Source: Polaribacter sp. KT25b (GTDB lineage: Bacteria; Bacteroidota; Bacteroidia; Flavobacteriales; Flavobacteriaceae). From it: a stretch of DNA of 64,000 bases. The stretch covers positions 558,001 to 622,000 of the forward strand of contig NZ_LT629752.1 of NCBI RefSeq assembly GCF_900105145.1. The letters are read 5' to 3'. A model generated the notes under the pieces. The model searched no databases. It was not told where the DNA came from and saw nothing but the letters and a program-made list of their open reading frames with translations. Shown here piece after piece: positions 36,795-46,316 of the stretch. Positions within the stretch are counted from its first letter, which is position 1; the number at the start of each line of letters is the position of its first letter. The position numbers and the translations under genes are program-made.

Positions 36795-39484
36795 TAATAA
36801 CTTACATCAATAAATCGTAGAGAACCAGCAGGAACAGTTAAATTCATCTTACTTTTAGTTACTTTTAAATCTTCTTTACTTAAAATATCACTTACAGATT
36901 TCGGTTTTCTATGTTGAAAAGTGATGATTACATTTCTTTCTTCTGGTTCAATATAACCTGGATCCATTAAAATAATTCTTGTGTGATTTTCATCAATTTT
37001 AATAGCAGACCATGCAGCTCCTTTTACCAAAATTGGTAATTGTTTTGCACCACTTTCTACAATATTTTTAAAGGTTGATTTATATTTCTTAGCAGTAATA
37101 AATTCGCTATTTAAAAAACCTTGTTTTCCGTTACTTATACTAAAGGGAATATTCGATTTTAATAATTCCTTTTGAGATTCAACAGGCGCTATTGGTACCA
37201 TTCCGTTTGGTATTTCTGGCATATAATTTAACCATCGGTAATCTACACCCAAAGCAATTTTAGAATAATCATGACTAGGAATATCGGTTCCTGCCCAATG
37301 CATTTGTCCTACAGAAAAAATAGCATTTTCATCATCCTTTTTATATTGTTTTAATTCGTGATGTGTATCTACAGAATGTACCAGTTTTGGGTCAATATCT
37401 TTTATTAAATGCCAAGAACCAATAGATGTTATATTCTCTTTTTCTACAATTGGTAAAACTCCAGATTTCATTAACGCAAATAAAATATTAAGACCTGGAT
37501 CTTCTACAAAACCAGAAGTTGAAACGACCCCATAACGAGCTCCATAAGCAGCCATCATAACACCTTGCCTTAAATATGGAGAAACAGAATTTTGTCCTCC
37601 AGGAGTCAATGGTCTCCAACTTGTTGGGTTATCATCAATTAAGCGCATCGCAAAATCATTAACATAACCACCATTTCTCATTCCTATTCTGCCTGCTAAA
37701 TTTAAATCTTGAATTCTATTGCTTGTATCTTCAGAAGCCGGCACTAAAATATCGCCATATTTTCCAGAAAAAAACATCTCTTTCCATAAAGGTAAATGTG
37801 ATGTTGCTGCCCAAAACATATTCTTATATCTAAAGTATAACTTTGCTCTGTTATTCTTTCTAATTGCTTTTGCTAATCTTGGTAAATATTCATTTACAAA
37901 ATGGATAACTCTTGGGTCTTTTACATTGTCCATTTCTGCGTAAACAAAACCATAACAGGTATTTGGAGCTACTCTTAAAATTTCTTCTAAAGTTTCTATT
38001 TGTATATAAAAAGGGTCATTACCATGACCTGCCCAAAAAGTAAAAGGTTGATTTTCTGCTTCATAATCTTTCGCCATTTGTATAATTTGCGCTCTTGTGT
38101 CTTCGTATTTTCCTCTCTTATCTTTTTTTAATGCCGACTTTCCTATCTTATTTACCAAATACGTTCTGTCTGTAGCTTCTTTTGGAGATTTTTGAATGAC
38201 AAATTTGATATCATTACCATGTAGTTTTTTAATCTTTGCATCTTCTGCGTCTTTTGTAATCATCACCCAACTTTTGTCAGATTTTTTTTGATAACTAGGC
38301 AACTCAAAATTCAGTGTTTGTTTGTATAATTTGTCTAAATTATCTTTTACACGAGCCATTGTACCTTGTAGTTTTTGCGATGTTTGAAGCCAATTTTTCT
38401 TCTCTAAATTAAAAAAGTAAACACCATTTCCTCCATCAACTTCTCCTGTAGCAATTAATTGTTTGCTTTTTTGATCCAATACAAAATCACTAAAAACTAA
38501 TTGATCATACTTTTTACCTTTTGTTTCTATTAGATTTCCTTTTAAGTCTATTCTATACAAAATACCACCATATTGCATGATAATTTCATCTTTTAAAGGC
38601 TGTAAACTAATCCCTTTTAAATGAGCATATCTTTGGATATCTCTTTTTCTATCTCCTTTAAAACGAGAAACAATATTAAAATCCCCATCTAATCCAAAAA
38701 ACATTGGCGTCCAAGAAAGATCACCAAAAAACAAGATTTCGTCTTTACCGTTTTTATTAATATCTGATACAGAAATATCTGTAACCATTATTTTTGTTAA
38801 GTCTTTTAATTCTTTCTTTTTTATAGTGGTTTCTATTAGCACTTGTTTTGTTTCTGCATCTAAAATCCCCATAAATTCCCAACGAAATTTATCATGATTA
38901 TACGTCATCAGAAAAAGTGATTCTTTATTTTTTGATATAAATTTTCCACTTTCAATTTTTCTTATAACTCCTTCTATTTTGATTGATGAAACTTGTTCTC
39001 CTTTTGCATTTAATTCATATAATTGACCATCATTACCTCCTGTAAAAATCTGAATTTTACCATCATTTTTTACAACTGCAATTTCTGATAAACGTACTTT
39101 ATGATCTGGTGTATATTGCCAAAGTAAATTACCATCACTATTAATACAGTATACAATTCCATTACCAGCAACCGCTAATAAATCATCAGAACCATCCTTA
39201 TTAATATCTTCCGCTAAAATTTCAAAAATAACAGATGGTTTGTTAATTTTATAATTCCAAAGTTCTTTTCCTTTTAAAGTATAGGCAGAAACATTGCTTG
39301 ATAATTCAGAAAAATAAAGTACTTTATTCTTGTTTACATTGGCAATAACAGCATTTCTGATACCATTACCTTCTGTATGAAAATTCTGAGCTAAAAAAAT
39401 ATTTCCTGTAAATAAAATTACTATCGTTAGTGTCGATTGTATCCATTTTGAAAAACAATAATAAGAACCTTTTTTAATATTCAT
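36794..39484 (-). CDS. Beta-propeller GH150-like (lambda-carrageenase-like) protein
   Basis: An 896-aa exported protein. About residues 40-400 are PQQ-like/FG-GAP-like blades (DINKDGSDDLLAVAGNG, INSDGNLLWQY). The C-terminal half contains FWAGHGNDPFYI (near 486), VPASEDTSNRIQ and NLAGRIGMRNGG. The paralog at 59217-62051 keeps all of these (YWAGHGNDPY, VPSAEETTD, SLAGRTGM). Size and layout, an N-terminal propeller plus a large unusual catalytic part near 900-940 aa, match the published description of lambda-carrageenase (GH150). This match is from memory and architecture, not from alignment. I chose the ATG at 39484; an ATG at 39520 would add 12 residues ahead of the signal peptide. Overlaps the next sulfatase by one base. 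A 212-base gap upstream contains an inverted repeat and could hold a promoter. Confidence 0.65.
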   Translation of the reverse strand: MNIKKGSYYCFSKWIQSTLTIVILFTGNIFLAQNFHTEGNGIRNAVIANVNKNKVLYFSELSSNVSAYTLKGKELWNYKINKPSVIFEILAEDINKDGSDDLLAVAGNGIVYCINSDGNLLWQYTPDHKVRLSEIAVVKNDGKIQIFTGGNDGQLYELNAKGEQVSSIKIEGVIRKIESGKFISKNKESLFLMTYNHDKFRWEFMGILDAETKQVLIETTIKKKELKDLTKIMVTDISVSDINKNGKDEILFFGDLSWTPMFFGLDGDFNIVSRFKGDRKRDIQRYAHLKGISLQPLKDEIIMQYGGILYRIDLKGNLIETKGKKYDQLVFSDFVLDQKSKQLIATGEVDGGNGVYFFNLEKKNWLQTSQKLQGTMARVKDNLDKLYKQTLNFELPSYQKKSDKSWVMITKDAEDAKIKKLHGNDIKFVIQKSPKEATDRTYLVNKIGKSALKKDKRGKYEDTRAQIIQMAKDYEAENQPFTFWAGHGNDPFYIQIETLEEILRVAPNTCYGFVYAEMDNVKDPRVIHFVNEYLPRLAKAIRKNNRAKLYFRYKNMFWAATSHLPLWKEMFFSGKYGDILVPASEDTSNRIQDLNLAGRIGMRNGGYVNDFAMRLIDDNPTSWRPLTPGGQNSVSPYLRQGVMMAAYGARYGVVSTSGFVEDPGLNILFALMKSGVLPIVEKENITSIGSWHLIKDIDPKLVHSVDTHHELKQYKKDDENAIFSVGQMHWAGTDIPSHDYSKIALGVDYRWLNYMPEIPNGMVPIAPVESQKELLKSNIPFSISNGKQGFLNSEFITAKKYKSTFKNIVESGAKQLPILVKGAAWSAIKIDENHTRIILMDPGYIEPEERNVIITFQHRKPKSVSDILSKEDLKVTKSKMNLTVPAGSLRFIDVSY

Positions 39485-39511
39485 TTTTTTTCTTTTGATT
39501 TCTTCAAAGAT

Positions 39512-39561
39512 CAAACACATATTTACTAAATAAGTGTGATTGCGTAAAAGAAATGTGTTTG
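39512..39561. promoter_or_regulatory. Inverted repeat upstream of the GH150-like gene
   Basis: CAAACACAT (39512-39520) and ATGTGTTTG (39553-39561) are perfect 9-bp inverted copies, 28-77 bases before the chosen start of the minus-strand gene. The spacing (32 bases) and the lack of a T-tract suit an operator better than a terminator. No regulator is known for it. Confidence 0.35.
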
Positions 39562-39696
39562 TGAATTTATATATGAAATTTAGACTGCAAAAAAAAGGAA
39601 AGTCTTAATGTTTATTTAAAAAATTAAGCATTTATTAGAATAAAAATATTATGATGCCTAGCGTCTATGAAATCTCTAATTCTTTAAAAATTGCAT

Positions 39697-41118
39697 TTAC
39701 ATTCTTTTCTTTTTTCTTTTAGTTGCATTTTTTTTAACATTATAATTTGGGTTTTCATTCATCATTTGTGCACCAACAGAAATTTGCCATTCTTTTAAAT
39801 TTTGAAGTAACTCTATTGCTTTTTCAGGTTGATTTATAGCCAGATTATTCGTTTCGTATGGATCTATAGATAAATCATACAATTCTAATTTTCCATCTTC
39901 AAAAAACTCAATTAATTTATAATTTTCTTTTCGAATGGCTCCATAAGGTTTGGTTCTATGATAATGAGGATAATGCCAATAAAAAGTGTCTCTATCTAAT
40001 TTTTTTGAAGTTCCATTGAGCAACGGAAGCATGCTAATTCCATCTTTATGGTCATTTGGGCGTAATGGTAAATTGGCAAATTCTAAAAATGTAGGGTAAA
40101 AATCTGTGCCAATAATAACCTCATTACTTACGGTACCTGCTTCTGTTTTTCCAGGCCATTTTATAAGTAAAGGTTCTCTGACACCACCTTCATGTGAAAA
40201 ACCTTTATAACCTTTTAAACCTCCAGTTGTCTCATCAAAATTACCTCCATTGTCTCCAGTTAGCACAATAATTGTGTTTTCTGAAATCCCTAACTCCTCT
40301 AACTTTTTTACAAGTCTCCCCACACTATTGTCTAATGCTTCCACCATTCCTGCTCTTTTAGGATTGATGTATTCATTTTTTGAATTGGTGAAATTTATAG
40401 CTTTTTCTTTATATTTTTCTTCTAAATTAGGCGGACACATAATAGGCCCGTGCACTGTGTAATAAGAAAAATACAATAGAAAAGGGTTCTTTTTATTTGT
40501 AGTATCGATAAACTGAAGTGCAGCATCTGTTAACTTATCCGTTAAAAAATCTCCCGGTTTTCCATCATCTAAATTAGGCATTTCAAAAGGAGAAAAGTAT
40601 TTCCCTTTTCCTTTGGGTTGTCCCCATTCTTTTCCGCCAACATTAATATCAAATCCGTGATTGGTTGGGTAATGTTCCTCAAAATCAGGCTGATTAGAAG
40701 GCATTAAGTGCCATTTTCCAAAAAAAGCGGTTGTATAACCTCCTTCTTTTAAAGCTTCTGGAAGAGTAGTTAATTGATGTTCAATTCGTGTATTCCAATC
40801 AGGAACCGACAACTTTGCATTTGGAAACTTGTGTCCCGAAATCCAATCTGTAAGATGGGTTCTTGCAGGATATTGTCCTGTTAAAATAGCGCCTCTAGAA
40901 GGAGAACAAACCGTGGCAGCTGCATACGCATTGTTAAATAACATACCCTGACTTGCTAATTTATCAATGTTTGGCGTTTCATTAAATTCAGCACCATAAC
41001 AGCCAAAATCTCCAAAACCTAAATCATCAACCAATAGAAAAACAATGTTGGGCTTTTCTTGACTAAAGCCAATTATTGTACACAAAAATAAAATTGAGAA
41101 TATTATATGTTTTTTCAT
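39697..41118 (-). CDS. S1 sulfatase, arylsulfatase-like
   Basis: Exported S1 sulfatase with a signal peptide (about 1-20, ending GFSQ), DDLGFGDFGCYG from 31, C-S-P-S-R with Cys71 and TGDNGGNFDE as the metal-binding block. The extended HLTDWISGHKF loop after the C-S-P-S-R helix fits the arylsulfatase A/B-like group. The very basic C-terminal tail (TKRKKKRM) could bind a polyanionic glycan. It is 59 bases downstream of a sulfatase stump (41178-41336). Confidence 0.92.
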   Translation of the reverse strand: MKKHIIFSILFLCTIIGFSQEKPNIVFLLVDDLGFGDFGCYGAEFNETPNIDKLASQGMLFNNAYAAATVCSPSRGAILTGQYPARTHLTDWISGHKFPNAKLSVPDWNTRIEHQLTTLPEALKEGGYTTAFFGKWHLMPSNQPDFEEHYPTNHGFDINVGGKEWGQPKGKGKYFSPFEMPNLDDGKPGDFLTDKLTDAALQFIDTTNKKNPFLLYFSYYTVHGPIMCPPNLEEKYKEKAINFTNSKNEYINPKRAGMVEALDNSVGRLVKKLEELGISENTIIVLTGDNGGNFDETTGGLKGYKGFSHEGGVREPLLIKWPGKTEAGTVSNEVIIGTDFYPTFLEFANLPLRPNDHKDGISMLPLLNGTSKKLDRDTFYWHYPHYHRTKPYGAIRKENYKLIEFFEDGKLELYDLSIDPYETNNLAINQPEKAIELLQNLKEWQISVGAQMMNENPNYNVKKNATKRKKKRM

Positions 41119-41177
41119 TTAAATAATAATTAAATATTGAATTGACAATTACTTTTTATACTCCTAAAATAGCATAT

Positions 41178-41336
41178 TTATTTTGCAGTTAAAATTTCAC
41201 CCTGTTTATTGTATGCTTGTACATCGCCTGGCCCCATATCATCTGCTAAAATGTAAATAATATTTGGACGTTCTTGAGCTTGAAATACTTGAATTACAAA
41301 CACAAAACCCAATAAAAAAACAATTGCTTTTCTCAT
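41178..41336 (-). pseudogene. 52-codon N-terminal stump of a sulfatase
   Basis: The short frame begins MRKAIVFLLGFVFVIQVFQA (signal peptide) and continues QERPNIIYILADDMGPGDV, the canonical first strand and metal-binding DD of an S1 sulfatase. After residues YNKQGEILT it stops at TAA. The C-x-P-S-R site and everything else are missing, and only 59 bases remain before the next gene. It is a leftover of a deleted sulfatase lodged between two intact ones. Confidence 0.85.
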
Positions 41337-41354
41337 AATTTATAGCTCTTTATC

Positions 41355-43010
41355 CTATCTATAACTGTTGTTTTTTTCTCTATACTTTCTATACTGATGA
41401 GATATTTGTATCGCTTTTGCCAATTCATTTGGTCCGTAATCCCAATATTCATCAATTACCTTATTACATTCAAACTTTGGATCGTCTTCTTTATATTCTT
41501 TTCTTAATGCCTTTAATTGTGATTTTAATTCGGTAACTACTTTTGCGTATTTAGCGTTATTGAACAAATTATTCATTTCTGAAGGATCCTTTTCTAAATC
41601 GTATAATTCCCAACCCGGAGGCGTTTGTGGGGTATCACTTTTTTCTAAAGCGCCATAAAAGAATAACAACTTGTATTTTTTAGTTCGAATTCCGATATGT
41701 GCAGGATTGTCATGACTAGACATGTGCATCCAATAATGATAATAGGCTGCTTGTTTAGTATCTTTTGCTTCTTTACCTGTTTCCATTTCAGTTCTAAAAC
41801 TTTTTCCTTGCATATAGGTTGGTTTTTCAACACCTGCATAATCTAACATCATAACAGGATAATCTACATTTTCGATAATGGCATCAGAACGTGTACCTGC
41901 TTTAATTGCTTTTGGATAACGAACAATAAATGGCATTCTCATTCCTTCTTCATAACCCCATCTTTTATCGATATAATCATGTTCTCCTAAATAAAAACCT
42001 TGATCTCCCGTATAAATAATGATGGTATTCTCTAGTAAATGATTCTCTTTTAAATAATCAACAACACGTTTTACATTGTCATCCACTCCTTTTACACATC
42101 GTAAATATTTTTTTAAATACGTTTGATAAGCCATTTTAGTAGCTTCAACAGAATTAGGATTTGTTTTACTTCCCCATTTTTTTGAAAAATTACGACGTGG
42201 ATTACGAGCACTTACCGAAGTTCCTAGGTAAGGTAGTAATTCGTCATTATATCCTCTTGTTGCAATAGAACCATGGTTTCCTTGTTCAAAAAGGTTTTCT
42301 GGTTCTGGAATTTCTACATCTGCTAAATAAGATTCGTATCTTGGCGCATATTCGAAGTTATCATGAGGTGCTTTAAAATGCATTTTCATAAAAAAGGGCT
42401 TGCTTACATCTCTCTTGTTTTCTAACCATTCTAAGGTAGAGGTTGCAATACAATCCGTAGAATGTCCTTGCATTTCTTCTGTTCCCTCTACAAGCATTGT
42501 CATTCCTCCTGCTTTTCTAACAAAAGACGCTGTACCTTCTCTAGATACAAAATGAGGATTAAAATATTCTCCTTGCTTATAAAGCACTTTGTAGTAATCA
42601 AAAGCTTCTGGTTTTTCTTTTAAATGCCATTTACCAATTACTGCAGTTTCATATCCAGCTTTTTTCATTTCTATTGCCAAATACTGGTTTTCCTTTTTCA
42701 ACCGACCATGTAAAGTGGTTACGCCATTAACGGCACTATATTGACCTGTCATAATATTAGCACGACTAGGCGTACAAATAGAATTTGTAGAAAAAGCATT
42801 GGTCATTACAATTCCTTCATTTGCCAATTTATCTATGGTTGGTGTTGGGTTTAACTTTGCCAATCGACTGCCATAAACTCCAACTGCTTGTGACGTATGG
42901 TCATCAGACATGATGAATAAAATATTTGGTTTTTGAGAATTAGCTTGAGCTACCATTTTAGTCTTGCTTACCGCAAAAACTATCAAAATCATTAAACAGT
43001 ATTTATTCAT
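41355..43010 (-). CDS. S1 sulfatase, GlcNAc-6-sulfatase-like layout
   Basis: Exported S1 sulfatase of 551 aa with a signal peptide (about 1-21), SDDHTSQAVGVYG as the first metal site, C-T-P-S-R with Cys79 and TGDQGFYLGEHDYIDKRW as the late metal/histidine block. SDDHTSQA plus DQGFYLGEH is the pattern of N-acetylglucosamine-6-sulfatase-like members, though the substrate here is more likely a galactan ester. I chose the ATG at 43010 because the residues added by an ATG at 43046 (MSCCFINVKGIK) precede a complete signal peptide. It lies 18 bases before the sulfatase stump. Confidence 0.91.
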   Translation of the reverse strand: MNKYCLMILIVFAVSKTKMVAQANSQKPNILFIMSDDHTSQAVGVYGSRLAKLNPTPTIDKLANEGIVMTNAFSTNSICTPSRANIMTGQYSAVNGVTTLHGRLKKENQYLAIEMKKAGYETAVIGKWHLKEKPEAFDYYKVLYKQGEYFNPHFVSREGTASFVRKAGGMTMLVEGTEEMQGHSTDCIATSTLEWLENKRDVSKPFFMKMHFKAPHDNFEYAPRYESYLADVEIPEPENLFEQGNHGSIATRGYNDELLPYLGTSVSARNPRRNFSKKWGSKTNPNSVEATKMAYQTYLKKYLRCVKGVDDNVKRVVDYLKENHLLENTIIIYTGDQGFYLGEHDYIDKRWGYEEGMRMPFIVRYPKAIKAGTRSDAIIENVDYPVMMLDYAGVEKPTYMQGKSFRTEMETGKEAKDTKQAAYYHYWMHMSSHDNPAHIGIRTKKYKLLFFYGALEKSDTPQTPPGWELYDLEKDPSEMNNLFNNAKYAKVVTELKSQLKALRKEYKEDDPKFECNKVIDEYWDYGPNELAKAIQISHQYRKYREKNNSYR

Positions 43011-43045
43011 CTTTATACCTTTTACATTTATAAAACAGCAACTCA

Positions 43046-44620
43046 TTAACTAGCAATTAATTTATCTAGTTTTTCTTTAATAAATTTATTATTGTCTTTA
43101 TTATCCTTCATATAACCTTTTAAATCTTTGGCTAATTTTTTTATGATTTGCTTGTACTTAGCATCGTTGATTAGGTTTACCGTTTCATTTGGGTCTGCTT
43201 TAATATCCATAAACCAAGACTCATCTTTGTTGGCTAAAACCAGTTTGTATTGTTCTGTAATTGCAGCGTAAAAACCCAGTTTAGAAAACGTAACATCGTT
43301 CCAATTACTTGGTGCTTTTTTTGCTAAAAGTGGCGTAATATCTCTACCAGCAACTTTTGGCGATTCAACATTTAATAAGCTTAAAAAAGTAGGCATCCAA
43401 TCTGTGTTATTTGCCGCTTTATTTACAACAAGTCCTCTTGGAATTAAAGGAGAATTCCCTTTACTTCCTTGTGCCATAATAAATGGTATTTTTGCAGATC
43501 CTTCATGGATGGTTCCTTTATTAACTCTACCGTGTTCTCCTAACAAATCTCCGTGATCTGATGAAAAAACAACAATGGTGTTCTCAAAAATTCCATCGTC
43601 TTTTAACTTTTGAATGATACGCCCCACGTTATCATCAATCAATTTTACCATTCCAAAATATTGTTGAATTTCCTTTTTTAGTTTCTCAGGATTTTTCGTT
43701 TTTTGATCTGGTTTTTGCCACTTAGGCATTGCTGCATTTGTTTTGTTTTTGTAAGCAATATCATAGGTGAATGGCAATTGTATTTCAACATCAGTAAACA
43801 TGGTGTCATAAGGTTCTCTAACCGTATCTGGTGTATGTGGGTCTGGAATACTTACCACATAATAAAAAGGTTCATTTTTATGCTCATCAATAAAATCAAT
43901 GGTTCTATCTGCTAACCAATCTGTAGTATGTTTTACATTTTTTGATTTTTCATCTTCATAAAGTGGTTGTCCGTATTTATCTATCCCTATTTTCTTAGGT
44001 CTTTTGGCTGCTCTATAAGGATTTCCATTGGCATCAATTCCTTTAAATTTATCATGACCTCCTAAAAACATAAACTTGGTATCTTGAAAACCATAATGAT
44101 CTTCTGGATGACCAACGGGATATGGAGACCACCATTCGTCTTTATCTTTGCTTCCAGATTTGTCTCTACTTTCAGATAAATGCCATTTCCCAGAATACCC
44201 AGTATAATAACCAGCAGCACTTAATACATCTGCAATTGTTGTTACATCTGGTTTTAAATATTTTCCATCACCTATTTTATTAGAATTATTAGGAATTCCT
44301 AGAGTTACAGGATAAATACCTGTAAACATAGAAGCTCTTGATGGTGTACAAACAGGTGCACTTGCATACATGCGATTAAAAATAGTTCCGTTTTTAGCCA
44401 AAGAATCAATATTTGGCGTTTCTGCAAATGCTTCTGGCCCCCAAGCAAAAGCCTGATCTTTTTCTAATTGATCTCTATAACAACCTAAAGTTCTAAAGTT
44501 ATGTTCGTCTGTAATAATCCAAATAACATTGGGTTTTTTAGTGTTTTGAGCGTTCAATTTTAAATTTGAAAACCCTATTAAAACGATTAATAGAATGCTT
44601 CTTAAAAAATTTGAGTTCAT
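43046..44620 (-). CDS. S1 sulfatase, TDEHNF type
   Basis: Exported S1 sulfatase with a signal peptide (about 1-24, ending KLNAQ), TDEHNFRTLGCYR as first metal site, C-T-P-S-R with Cys91, IPDPHTPDTV and SSDHGDLLGEHGR. It is closely related to 33770-35278 but lacks its lipobox, so the two differ in location (soluble versus anchored). It follows the third GH43-like gene by 23 bases, in the same orientation. Confidence 0.92.
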   Translation of the reverse strand: MNSNFLRSILLIVLIGFSNLKLNAQNTKKPNVIWIITDEHNFRTLGCYRDQLEKDQAFAWGPEAFAETPNIDSLAKNGTIFNRMYASAPVCTPSRASMFTGIYPVTLGIPNNSNKIGDGKYLKPDVTTIADVLSAAGYYTGYSGKWHLSESRDKSGSKDKDEWWSPYPVGHPEDHYGFQDTKFMFLGGHDKFKGIDANGNPYRAAKRPKKIGIDKYGQPLYEDEKSKNVKHTTDWLADRTIDFIDEHKNEPFYYVVSIPDPHTPDTVREPYDTMFTDVEIQLPFTYDIAYKNKTNAAMPKWQKPDQKTKNPEKLKKEIQQYFGMVKLIDDNVGRIIQKLKDDGIFENTIVVFSSDHGDLLGEHGRVNKGTIHEGSAKIPFIMAQGSKGNSPLIPRGLVVNKAANNTDWMPTFLSLLNVESPKVAGRDITPLLAKKAPSNWNDVTFSKLGFYAAITEQYKLVLANKDESWFMDIKADPNETVNLINDAKYKQIIKKLAKDLKGYMKDNKDNNKFIKEKLDKLIAS

Positions 44621-44643
44621 AATTATTTCTGTATTATTTTTTT

Positions 44644-45777
44644 TTATTCGTCTTTTATTTTATGCAACATATACTTATCAAAAGCTTTTCCATCAAAAGG
44701 AACAATTACAATTTTACTTCCATGGTTATCATTTGGTCTGTCTTTTCCTTTATTCACATCAATTACTGAAAATAAAAAATGCGTTGGATGCCCATTTTCA
44801 ACATAAACTGTCATTCGCTGAACTATTGCCCAATCATTTACAGTTCCGTTTGTGTATTTAAAAATATCTGCATCTTTTTTAAAAGCGATTCCTCTACTTT
44901 TCCAATTATGAATTCCATCTGATGATGTAAAGTGATAAGAAGTATCAACTCCATGCTGATTTACAATCATATGATACATCCCTCCACTAAACCAAACCGT
45001 TGGGTCTTCCATTTTTTCTTGAGGAATTCCTTCCATTCCTTTATAAATTTTATCTCCCATAATTTTATAAGGACCTAAAATTCCTTTTTTACTAAGCATA
45101 GGAGCTGTAGAACGAGGAATTAATAAATAGTCTCCGTTGGGTTTTAACAAAATTTGAACATTAGACATATAACCAACTTTATCATTTTTTACTGCTCCTT
45201 TATTATTACTATCATAACGTGCCAATCCATGATTAAAACCATTCGCTTCTACCTTAATTTCGCCTAATAATTTGAACGGACCTTCTGGCTTATCAGAAAT
45301 AAAAATTTCACCACGAGTTGTTTCACTTGATATGACAGCATATTTTCCATCATGCGTTTTTAAAGCCACAATATTATGTCCTAAACCTTCTTTCCAATCA
45401 GGATAAACTAACCCTTTATCTACATAAGGTCCCATCACATTTTCACTAACACCATGCATGGCTTTTGTTCCAATATGCCAACCCTCTCCGTGAGACATTT
45501 CCTGCGTCCATCGACTTGCATATATATGATATTTTCCTTCATCATCTTTTACAATACTTCCATCCCAATAGCACCAATTCTTCATTTTAGAATCTTCCAA
45601 TCCGTTGGTAATATCTCTGGGCAATACATTATTTGCTCCCCAAATTCCATCAGAAACTAATGGTTTTTGAATTGGCATTGGTTTAAAAAAATCTATTAAA
45701 GTCTTTGACTCTTCTATTTTTGAAGCACAAGCCTGTAGTATGATTGCTATTAAAACTAAAATTTTAAACTGTTTCAT
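44644..45777 (-). CDS. GH43-like beta-propeller glycosidase, copy 3, lipoprotein
   Basis: A 377-aa protein with lipobox LQAC (Cys17). The body looks like a five-bladed beta-propeller of the GH43/GH117 type: recurring aromatic-acid blade starts CYWDGSIVKDDEGKYH, MEDPTVWFSGGMYHM and HFTSSDGIHNW, plus GPYKI blade ends. These families hydrolyse terminal sugars such as alpha-L-arabinofuranose, galactose or 3,6-anhydro-L-galactose. Catalytic acids cannot be assigned without alignment; the Asp in CYWDG and in EDPTVW are candidates. It overlaps the previous gene by 4 bases (ATGA). Compared with copies 1 and 2 its C-terminal half is more diverged, but its leader is nearly identical to that of copy 2. 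Confidence 0.75.
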   Translation of the reverse strand: MKQFKILVLIAIILQACASKIEESKTLIDFFKPMPIQKPLVSDGIWGANNVLPRDITNGLEDSKMKNWCYWDGSIVKDDEGKYHIYASRWTQEMSHGEGWHIGTKAMHGVSENVMGPYVDKGLVYPDWKEGLGHNIVALKTHDGKYAVISSETTRGEIFISDKPEGPFKLLGEIKVEANGFNHGLARYDSNNKGAVKNDKVGYMSNVQILLKPNGDYLLIPRSTAPMLSKKGILGPYKIMGDKIYKGMEGIPQEKMEDPTVWFSGGMYHMIVNQHGVDTSYHFTSSDGIHNWKSRGIAFKKDADIFKYTNGTVNDWAIVQRMTVYVENGHPTHFLFSVIDVNKGKDRPNDNHGSKIVIVPFDGKAFDKYMLHKIKDE

Positions 45778-46316
45778 TTTTTTTCTTCTTTGACTAATTT
45801 TTGCATATACTTATCAAAAGCAACTCCATCAAAAGGAACCACTACAATTTTACTTGCATGGTTATCGCTTCCTCTATCTTGACCTTTTTTTACATCAATA
45901 ACAGAAAACATAAAATGAGTTACATGACCATTTTCAACATACGCTGTTGGTCTTTCTACAAATTGCCAATTATTTATTGTTCCGTCTGTATATTTAAATA
46001 TTTTAAATTCTTCTTTTTTAAAGGCAATCCCTCTATATTTCCAATCTGCAATTCCATCTGTTGATGTAAAATGATGTGATGTTTTTGTTGGCCAATGATT
46101 GTAAACAATGTGATACATTCCGCCGCTATACCAAATGGTAGGATCCTCGTTTCTAGTTTGTGGTAACTCTGGGTATTTTTTATAAATGCGATCGCTCATA
46201 ATTTTATAAGGACCTAAAATGCCATTATCACTAATCATTACCGCTGTAGACCTACCAATTAACATATATCTTCCATCAGGTCTCAATAAAATTTTTACAT
46301 TAGACATATGTCCGAA
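45648..46316. repeat. Direct repeat copy A within the GH43-like cluster
   Basis: About 669 bases nearly identical to 46772-47440 (offset 1124). The block spans a gene junction: the leader of copy 3 and the 3' half of copy 2. Only scattered substitutions separate the two copies. Confidence 0.85.
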
